Assembly: GCA_016293155.1 (NCBI GenBank)
Contig: JAEDEU010000049.1
Coordinates: forward strand, 1-11,121
Source of the DNA: Clostridiaceae bacterium
GTDB taxonomy: Bacteria > Bacillota > Clostridia > Oscillospirales > Butyricicoccaceae
Length of the DNA stretch: 11,121 nt
Reading direction: 5' to 3'
Shown: in pieces, positions 6,939 to 11,121 of the stretch
How positions within the stretch are numbered: the stretch's first letter is position 1
Layout of the letters: every line of letters begins with the position of its first letter
Made by a program: the position numbers and the translations under genes
Notes under the pieces: model-generated
What the model was told of the DNA's origin: nothing
The model's database searches: none
Seen by the model: the letters and a program-made list of their open reading frames with translations, nothing else

Positions 6939-7935
6939 CCGAATCCACCTCCTCTTGTAACAGCTCGGTCAGCCAGCTTCTCAGCGAGTACCTTTGATAA
7001 ATTTCGTCCTCCAGCTCCCGATACGGTTTTTGGAAAAACACATGGTTCAAATCCATTCTGCCGTCATACACATAGATGTTTTCCGGACGGTAGAAGTCGT
7101 AATTCACGATGTCCGGATTGGTGGTGATGAGCTTTTTCTTTGCGCCCAATGCTTCCAACACCCGGATGGTCAGCCCCGCCTGTGCGGATTGTGCGGAGTC
7201 CATCACACTGCGGGAGGCGCGGAATACCTCCATCATCTCCGGCTCTTTGAGCGGGACAAAGTGAAATTCCTCCCGCTTCGCCTTCCTCAGCTCAGGATTT
7301 CTCAGCTTGCGGTAATAGTACACCAGCGGGGACGGATAAAAGAAATACACGAACTGCCGCGGATAGACCGCCCTCAGTTCCTCGGACATTTTTCGGATCA
7401 GCTTGTACTTTTTCGGGTGCGCCGTGCCTACGAAACAGAAATCATACTTCGGCGGCTGCGGCGTCTCCGCGCCGAGCTTCTCATATCGCGCGCTGTAAAA
7501 TAACGGCAGAAAGTGCAGGTGCGGATTGTCCCGCGCATCCTGCGGGTCAAAGGTATAGCACCGGTCAAAATACTTCTGCATCCGGGCGATATAGGGAAAA
7601 TTACGAAGGGAATCCCACTGATACAGCACGAAGCGTGCCTGTGGCTGTGATTCTCGGAGCTGACGCATCATATCCTCGCTGAGCGAGAGCGACTGCCCGG
7701 ATATCAGCAGCACCGCATCATATTTTGTATTGCGCACCGTGCGCATCATCTGCGCAAAGTACCGCCGGATATAGGTGTGCAGCAGGTGCTTGTTCACCCG
7801 GATCGCCGCCTTGACCAGCGCATGAGTGCTCGGGCGGTCGTCGAAGAAATCAACCTGCCAGCCCATTGACTCCAGCTCCTCCCGGATCACCTGAGGATAG
7901 TCAAAAAACTGCGGCATAATCAACAATAGCTTCAT
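6922..7935 (-). CDS. CgeB-like glycosyltransferase (GT4-like C-terminal domain)
   Basis: A 337-residue predicted GT-B fold glycosyltransferase of the CgeB / Glyco_trans_1_2-like group that is frequent in Firmicute capsule loci. The first domain opens with MKLLLIMPQFFDY and contains YDAVLLISGQSLS (72-84) and FVLYQWDSL (102-110); a linker leads to YDFCFVGTAHPKKYKLI (164-180), the start of the second domain. The donor-binding region is SVMDSAQSAQAGLTIRVLEALG (begins at residue 243, ends 264; key residues Asp246, Gly254, Arg258, Glu261 and Gly264), followed by KKLITTNPDIVNYDFY (267-282). The chosen ATG at 7935 overlaps the SDR gene stop by 4 bases (ATGA), a usual coupling arrangement, and starts at the first strand; a GTG at 7947 would add only four residues and cannot be excluded. 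The sugar transferred is unknown. Confidence 0.82.
   Translation of the reverse strand: MKLLLIMPQFFDYPQVIREELESMGWQVDFFDDRPSTHALVKAAIRVNKHLLHTYIRRYFAQMMRTVRNTKYDAVLLISGQSLSLSEDMMRQLRESQPQARFVLYQWDSLRNFPYIARMQKYFDRCYTFDPQDARDNPHLHFLPLFYSARYEKLGAETPQPPKYDFCFVGTAHPKKYKLIRKMSEELRAVYPRQFVYFFYPSPLVYYYRKLRNPELRKAKREEFHFVPLKEPEMMEVFRASRSVMDSAQSAQAGLTIRVLEALGAKKKLITTNPDIVNYDFYRPENIYVYDGRMDLNHVFFQKPYRELEDEIYQRYSLRSWLTELLQEEVDSVAASV
6948..6953 (-). promoter_or_regulatory. ribosome binding site that supports the acyltransferase TTG start
   Basis: A full AGGAGG on the minus strand, 9 bases before the TTG at 6938 and inside the last codons of the preceding glycosyltransferase gene. No ATG or GTG in the right frame lies at a suitable distance, so this site decides the TTG start. 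Confidence 0.75.
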
Positions 7936-8801
7936 TTCAGTTCCCACTTGCCCTTTCGGCAGGTACCCAGATACTTTTTCTCAGCGAGAATGCGCTCGAT
8001 CCTGCTGCTGTCGCCCCAGACTGCCTTGGAATCATAGGGGCGGTCCGGATACGCGCCGTAGTTCAGCCTGATCTCGTATCCATTTTCTCGAATGAACCGC
8101 TCTACGCGATCTGCCAGCTTTTCCGGCCTGCCGGAGCAAAGGTTGATGATCCCGCATACCGCATCTTGACCGACTGCCGCGGCAGCCTGCGCACAGAATG
8201 AATCGTAATCAATAAAATCATACTGATTCTGCCCCATGGTAAATGGAAATTCGGTTTTTCCTTCCGCTGCCGCCGCTGCGATCTTGGAAAAAATCGAGCT
8301 TCCGAAGGGGGAATTGCCCACAACATAGTAGCCCCTCAGCCACTGGAAGGGAATTCCTGCCTGGGCGGCAAACAGCTGCAGCGTATTGCGCAGTGCGTCC
8401 TTGCTGATCCCGTACAGACTCATCGGGCGGCACGGCGTATCCTCCCGGATACAGCCCTCGTAAAAGCCGATCTCGTGCATGGAGCCCATTGCTGCCACCC
8501 GCTTCACGCCGGAATCAATCATGTTCTTGAGAAAGCGGACGTGCTTTGGCAGATCGTTCATGTGCGCCTCGGATTGATGCACAAAACCGTCTCGCCACGC
8601 CAGATGCAGCAGCACATCCGGCTCGCCAAAGGATTCATACGGCGCTGTCAGCTCAAACAGATTACACGGCCGGAGCTCTGCCCGCGGGTCAACCCGCTCC
8701 GTCGAGACATCCGCCGCGACCACCTCATGCCCGTTGTTCAGCAGCTGCGTCACAATCCCCTGCCCGAGGTAGCCGTTGGCGCCGGTCACTACAATTTTCA
8801 T
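7932..8801 (-). CDS. NAD-dependent epimerase/dehydratase (extended SDR)
   Basis: A 289-residue extended short-chain dehydrogenase acting on a nucleotide sugar. The N-terminal Rossmann motif TGANGYLGQG (6-15) and an Asp at the end of the second strand (VVAADVS, Asp31) favour NAD(H). The catalytic set is Ser107 (in AAMGSMHE), Tyr130 and Lys134 (in SLYGISK). Sitting directly after rfbC, it may reduce or epimerise the dTDP-4-keto-6-deoxysugar that RfbC makes, for instance a 4-ketoreductase giving rhamnose or 6-deoxytalose; that is inference. It does not look like a standard RfbD or RfbB in the motifs I recognise. The start is set at ATG 8801 because GAGGGG lies 6 bases upstream, fused to the rfbC stop (TGAGGGG), and the Rossmann strand begins at residue 2. 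An ATG at 8825 would add eight residues inside rfbC without such a site. Confidence 0.84.
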   Translation of the reverse strand: MKIVVTGANGYLGQGIVTQLLNNGHEVVAADVSTERVDPRAELRPCNLFELTAPYESFGEPDVLLHLAWRDGFVHQSEAHMNDLPKHVRFLKNMIDSGVKRVAAMGSMHEIGFYEGCIREDTPCRPMSLYGISKDALRNTLQLFAAQAGIPFQWLRGYYVVGNSPFGSSIFSKIAAAAAEGKTEFPFTMGQNQYDFIDYDSFCAQAAAAVGQDAVCGIINLCSGRPEKLADRVERFIRENGYEIRLNYGAYPDRPYDSKAVWGDSSRIERILAEKKYLGTCRKGKWELK

Positions 8802-8807
8802 GTCACA

Positions 8808-8813
8808 CCCCTC
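8808..8813 (-). promoter_or_regulatory. ribosome binding site of the SDR gene, fused to the rfbC stop
   Basis: GAGGGG on the minus strand, 6 bases before the ATG at 8801. Its first bases are shared with the rfbC TGA stop (TGAGGGG), so terminating ribosomes are delivered onto the next start. It decides the start at 8801 over 8825. Confidence 0.75.
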
Positions 8814-9417
8814 ACTTGAATGCAAATGTATCCTTCAGTCCGAGCCATTTCTGATCCTTATCGCTCAGGTTGAGCTTTGTGCCGTCCGCGAGCGCATAGC
8901 CCGACGCATCCGCGCTGCCCGGATAGCTGCCGGTCAGCTGCGGCCATTCGATGCCGATCTCCGGGTCGTTCCATGCCAGACCGCCCTCATCCCCCGGGTG
9001 ATAGAAGTCCGTCACCTTATAGCAGAATTCTGCCGTATCGCTGAGCACCAGAAAGCCGTGCGCAAAGCCCTCGGAGATATAAAACTGCTTTTTGTTCTGC
9101 TCAGTCAGCTCCACGCCGTACCATTTTCCATAGGTTTCGCTGCCCGCGCGAAGGTCCACGGCGACATCGAACACGCTGCCGCGGATGACGCGCACGAGCT
9201 TGCCCTGCGGATATTGTTTTTGGAAGTGCAGCCCGCGCAGCACGCCCTTGGTGCTCATGCTCTGGTTATCCTGCACGAACACCATATTCAAACCGTTCTC
9301 CTGCATATCGCGCTGGTTGTAGGTCTCCATAAAATAGCCGCGGCTGTCCCCGTGCACGGTCGGCTCAATGATAAAAAGCCCCTCAATCGGGCATTTGGTT
9401 ACCTGAATCTGTCCCAT
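8812..9417 (-). CDS. rfbC: dTDP-4-dehydrorhamnose 3,5-epimerase
   Basis: A 201-residue RmlC/RfbC cupin that epimerises C3 and C5 of dTDP-4-keto-6-deoxy-D-glucose, the third step of the dTDP-L-rhamnose route, in the cytoplasm. Diagnostic stretches are IIEPTVHGDSRGYFMETY (16-33), QDNQSMSTKGVLRGLHFQ (49-66) with catalytic His64, QGKLVRVIRGSVFDVAVDLR (71-90), FYISEGFAHGFLVLSD (112-127), FCYKVTDFY (131-139) with the conserved Tyr133, and GGLAWNDPEIGIEWP (145-159). It is slightly longer than the usual 180-190 residues because of a short C-terminal tail ending in LKDTFAFK. The ATG has AAAGGAAC just upstream and lies 23 bases after the kinase stop, the widest gap in the operon. rfbA, rfbB and rfbD are not in the window; the precursor must come from genes elsewhere. 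Confidence 0.95.
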   Translation of the reverse strand: MGQIQVTKCPIEGLFIIEPTVHGDSRGYFMETYNQRDMQENGLNMVFVQDNQSMSTKGVLRGLHFQKQYPQGKLVRVIRGSVFDVAVDLRAGSETYGKWYGVELTEQNKKQFYISEGFAHGFLVLSDTAEFCYKVTDFYHPGDEGGLAWNDPEIGIEWPQLTGSYPGSADASGYALADGTKLNLSDKDQKWLGLKDTFAFK

Positions 9418-9440
9418 ATCGTTCCTTTCCCGCCGTGTGC

Positions 9441-10193
9441 TTATTTCTTCCTTTCTGCGTCCGCGCTGGCGGCATAATAGCTGTCATAATTATGATATCT
9501 TCCATAATATCTTTTCTCCGCGAGCGGCGTGCCTGCATAGATCACGCCGAGCACACGGGCATCCGCCAGCTGCATACTGCGCATCATATCGTTAATGGCG
9601 CGCTTTTCGGTTTTTCCGTGGCGCACAACTAACAGATAGCCGTCCAGCTGTCCGGATACGATGAGCGCATCCGACACCGTTGTAATCGGCGGAAAGTCCA
9701 GAAAAATATAATCATAAAATTTGCGCAGCTCCTGCAGCAGCGCGGACATCTGACGCGAGGCGAGTAGGCTGGTCGGGTCGGGTATGACCTGTCCCGCCGA
9801 AATGACATCCATGCCGTATTTCTGAACATGGCGAATGACCTCGGATGCGCTGTTCTGGCCGGCAAGCAGGTTGCTCAGCCCCGGCTCGTCCGGAATGCCG
9901 AGATTGTTTGCGACCGTTGGCAGACGCATATCGCAGTCGATCAGAATGACCTTTTTACCGATTTCCGCGAATATGATCGCAAGATTGAGGGCATTTGTGC
10001 TCTTGCCGTCGCCCGGCTCCGCGCTGCTGATACCGATACAGCGCGCGTCTGTCCCCGGCAGGGAAAACATCACATTCGTGCGCAGCGCCTTATAGGATTC
10101 GCGCACGGCGAAGGGAGAGTCCGGCTGGAGCGGCAAGCCAGCTCTGACGCGTCTCCGAACCGGATTATTTTTCTTTTTTTTAAACAACTTCAT
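9441..10193 (-). CDS. cpsD: CpsD/CapB-type tyrosine autokinase (BY-kinase)
   Basis: A 250-residue cytoplasmic bacterial tyrosine kinase that works with a separate membrane activator and cycles phosphorylation to control polymer assembly and length. It has ESYKALRTN (32-40), the oligomerisation motif usually written ExxRxxR (here Lys35 replaces the first Arg); Walker A SAEPGDGKST (57-66); Walker A-prime VILIDCDMR (82-90); and Walker B YIFLDFPP (162-169). The C-terminal tail has six tyrosines in twelve residues (229, 230, 233, 236, 239, 240), the autophosphorylated cluster of this family. The N-terminus is rich in Lys/Arg. It overlaps the activator gene by 4 bases (ATGA), which fits production of a stoichiometric pair. 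Length is normal for the split Firmicute type. Function by family and context is secure. Confidence 0.95.
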   Translation of the reverse strand: MKLFKKKKNNPVRRRVRAGLPLQPDSPFAVRESYKALRTNVMFSLPGTDARCIGISSAEPGDGKSTNALNLAIIFAEIGKKVILIDCDMRLPTVANNLGIPDEPGLSNLLAGQNSASEVIRHVQKYGMDVISAGQVIPDPTSLLASRQMSALLQELRKFYDYIFLDFPPITTVSDALIVSGQLDGYLLVVRHGKTEKRAINDMMRSMQLADARVLGVIYAGTPLAEKRYYGRYHNYDSYYAASADAERKK

Positions 10194-10975
10194 AGGTTCT
10201 GCTCCGTTTCCTGCTTTCGTGTATCGCCGCCGTAGCCGCCATAGCCGCCGCTGATGTGCTCCGCCTCAACGAGGTCCGGGATGGATCCGAGCACCGGAAT
10301 GTGATACGTGCGCTCGATCAGCTCCTCCTCAAAGATGCGGTCATCCAGATAAACCCCCAGCGCGATGACCGCGCAGGCGATTGCCGCGCCGATCAGCGCA
10401 CCGAGCGCGGTGAATTTCAGGTAATTCGGGCTGTACACGCCGTCCGGCAGCATTGCTCGGTCGATGATCTGCATCGAGCTGCCCTCGACGATCTCCGCCC
10501 CCTTCTCTGCCGTCACCTCCGCAAGGCTTTCTGCCAGCTCATAGGCAAGCTGCGGGTCATCCAGAACGACGGACACCGTGAGCACGCCGGATTCCTTGGA
10601 AATGCTGGTGGTAACCGCCTTTTTGAGCTGCCCATAGGAGAGCTTTGCCCCCGCCTGTTCCGACGCCTGCCCCAGTGTGGAGCGGCTGACGACGATCTCC
10701 GCGTAGGTATTGCCGAGCGACTGCATCGCCGCGGTATCCGAGCTGGTCAGCGTGGTGGCGGACTGACTGGACGAGCGGTTGTTGATGTACGCCGTAAAAT
10801 GCGATTCATAGGTCGGTGTAATCAGCAGATGCAACCCCCAAAAGGTAATCGCCGCCGCTGTGACTGCCGCAAGCAGCACCACCCACAGCTTTTTCAGGAT
10901 GGCGGTCAGATAGGGAAGCCAGTCCAGATCTATCCCATCTTTGAGCATTCCGTCTTGGTTTGTTGCTTGATCCAT
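10190..10975 (-). CDS. cpsC: CpsC/YveK-type chain-length determinant and kinase activator (Wzz family)
   Basis: A 261-residue membrane protein of the polysaccharide co-polymerase family, which sets polymer length and activates the CpsD kinase encoded next. A short cytoplasmic N-terminus (IDLDWLPYLTAILKKLW, 15-31) leads to membrane helix 1 (about 31-52), an extracytoplasmic domain (about 53-185) rich in Ser/Thr, then a proline-containing PDGVYSPNY (178-186) just before helix 2 (about 187-210), and a 51-residue cytoplasmic tail. The tail has HIPVLGSIPDL, usual for the family, but ends with a Gly/Tyr repeat GGYGGYGG (243-250) and a charged TRKQETEQ stretch, which I do not recall as typical. First gene of the operon; the ATG has GGAGGAA 5 bases upstream and a strong promoter about 60 bases upstream. 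Identity is secure from topology and the kinase partner. Confidence 0.93.
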   Translation of the reverse strand: MDQATNQDGMLKDGIDLDWLPYLTAILKKLWVVLLAAVTAAAITFWGLHLLITPTYESHFTAYINNRSSSQSATTLTSSDTAAMQSLGNTYAEIVVSRSTLGQASEQAGAKLSYGQLKKAVTTSISKESGVLTVSVVLDDPQLAYELAESLAEVTAEKGAEIVEGSSMQIIDRAMLPDGVYSPNYLKFTALGALIGAAIACAVIALGVYLDDRIFEEELIERTYHIPVLGSIPDLVEAEHISGGYGGYGGDTRKQETEQNL

Positions 10976-10980
10976 ATCGT

Positions 10981-10987
10981 TTCCTCC
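10981..10987 (-). promoter_or_regulatory. strong ribosome binding site of the first gene
   Basis: GGAGGAA on the minus strand, 5 bases before the ATG of the chain-length gene. It decides the start at 10975 over an upstream out-of-frame ATG at 11022, which has only a weak purine-rich site. Confidence 0.85.
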
Positions 10988-11034
10988 GGATTGGTTTGTT
11001 CTGTTTTATTGTCTGTATTCATACTTTTCTTCAC

Positions 11035-11070
11035 AAATACAATAATACATTGATACTCATCGTTTGTCAA
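11035..11070 (-). promoter_or_regulatory. sigma-A promoter of the polysaccharide operon
   Basis: On the minus strand a perfect -35 TTGACA (11065-11070) is followed after exactly 17 bases by the -10 TATTAT (11042-11047, one mismatch to TATAAT). Transcription would begin near 11035, giving a leader of about 60 bases before the first gene. The region upstream of the -35 is very AT-rich, like an UP element. It is the only clear promoter noticed in the window and fits transcription of all twelve genes as one unit. No riboswitch or attenuator hairpin is apparent in the short leader. Confidence 0.85.
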
Positions 11071-11086
11071 GAAATTCAATATTTTT

Positions 11087-11105
11087 GTAAAATACCATAT
11101 TTAAC
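11087..11105. repeat. imperfect inverted repeat upstream of the promoter
   Basis: Two 8-base arms (GTAAAATA and TATTTAAC, pairing at 7 of 8 positions) around a 3-base centre. The element is centred about 26 bases upstream of the -35 box. The position would suit an activator or other regulator binding site, but in such AT-rich DNA a chance dyad is quite possible. Confidence 0.35.
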
Positions 11106-11108
11106 AAT

Positions 11109-11121
11109 AAAAAAAGTGCAC
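11109..11121 (-). terminator. possible 3' half of an intrinsic terminator of an upstream gene
   Basis: Read on the minus strand the window opens with GTGCAC followed by seven T residues. This could be the last part of a hairpin and its T tract ending the transcript of a gene beyond the right edge. The other arm would lie outside the window, so it cannot be confirmed. Confidence 0.25.

Noticed and set aside
7936..7947. GTG at 7947 as start of the CgeB-like gene
   Set aside because: It adds only four residues; the ATG at 7935 in an ATGA overlap is the simpler choice. It cannot be fully excluded.
8802..8825. ATG at 8825 as start of the SDR gene
   Set aside because: It would put eight residues before the Rossmann strand, overlap rfbC, and lack the well-placed GAGGGG that serves the ATG at 8801.
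10930..11022. Upstream ORF as the true N-terminus of the chain-length protein via a frameshift
   Set aside because: The annotated ATG at 10975 has a strong ribosome site and gives a normal N-terminus for the family, so no sequencing frameshift is needed.
10256..11053. A 265-codon plus-strand open frame at the right end
   Set aside because: It is antisense to the chain-length gene and promoter, with no recognisable domain; a shadow.
1..11121. CRISPR, insertion sequences, phage or defence genes
   Set aside because: No repeat-spacer pattern, transposase, integrase or nuclease motif was seen; every long stretch is explained by polysaccharide genes.

Overview
The window holds one tightly packed minus-strand operon for a Wzx/Wzy-dependent cell-surface polysaccharide (capsule or exopolysaccharide). 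It reads from right (promoter near 11070) to left and runs off the left edge. Twelve genes share the strand, and their junctions are either overlaps of 4 to 50 bases or gaps of 2 to 23 bases. No tRNA, rRNA, CRISPR array, insertion sequence or plus-strand gene was found. The gene style suggests a moderately GC-rich, anaerobic gut-type Firmicute (Clostridia, perhaps Ruminococcus-like). Three things point that way: a split CpsC/CpsD tyrosine-kinase pair, AGGAGG-type ribosome binding sites, and a consensus sigma-A promoter in an AT-rich gap. That assignment is inference from style, not from a marker gene.

Right end (10976-11121): a non-coding AT-rich gap with a near-consensus sigma-A promoter (TTGACA, 17 bases, TATTAT), an imperfect inverted repeat just upstream of it, and possibly half of a terminator belonging to a preceding gene. 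Next come the control genes: a CpsC/YveK-type chain-length protein and its partner CpsD-type tyrosine autokinase. Sugar-nucleotide genes follow: dTDP-4-dehydrorhamnose 3,5-epimerase (rfbC) and an extended-SDR epimerase/reductase that could finish a dTDP-deoxysugar.

Middle (3562-7935): assembly and decoration genes. They are a CgeB-like glycosyltransferase, a hexapeptide-repeat acyltransferase read from a TTG start, a WaaE/KdtX-like GT2 glycosyltransferase, a fucosyltransferase-like protein, and a DUF616 (TOD1/MUCI70-type) glycosyltransferase with an N-terminal helical extension. Left end (1-3549): a Wzy-type polymerase, a TupA-like ATP-grasp protein, and a Wzx-type flippase whose C-terminus lies outside the window.

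Together: the glycosyltransferases would build a lipid-linked repeat unit in the cytoplasm and the acyltransferase and ATP-grasp protein may decorate it. Wzx would flip it, Wzy polymerise it, and the CpsC/CpsD pair set chain length. Not seen here are an initiating phosphoglycosyl transferase, a CpsB-type phosphatase, an LCP attachment enzyme, and rfbA/rfbB/rfbD. They must lie further left or elsewhere if the pathway is complete. The window looks like a typical but strain-specific polysaccharide locus. I do not see evidence for a wholly new kind of system, though several individual proteins deserve a second look.
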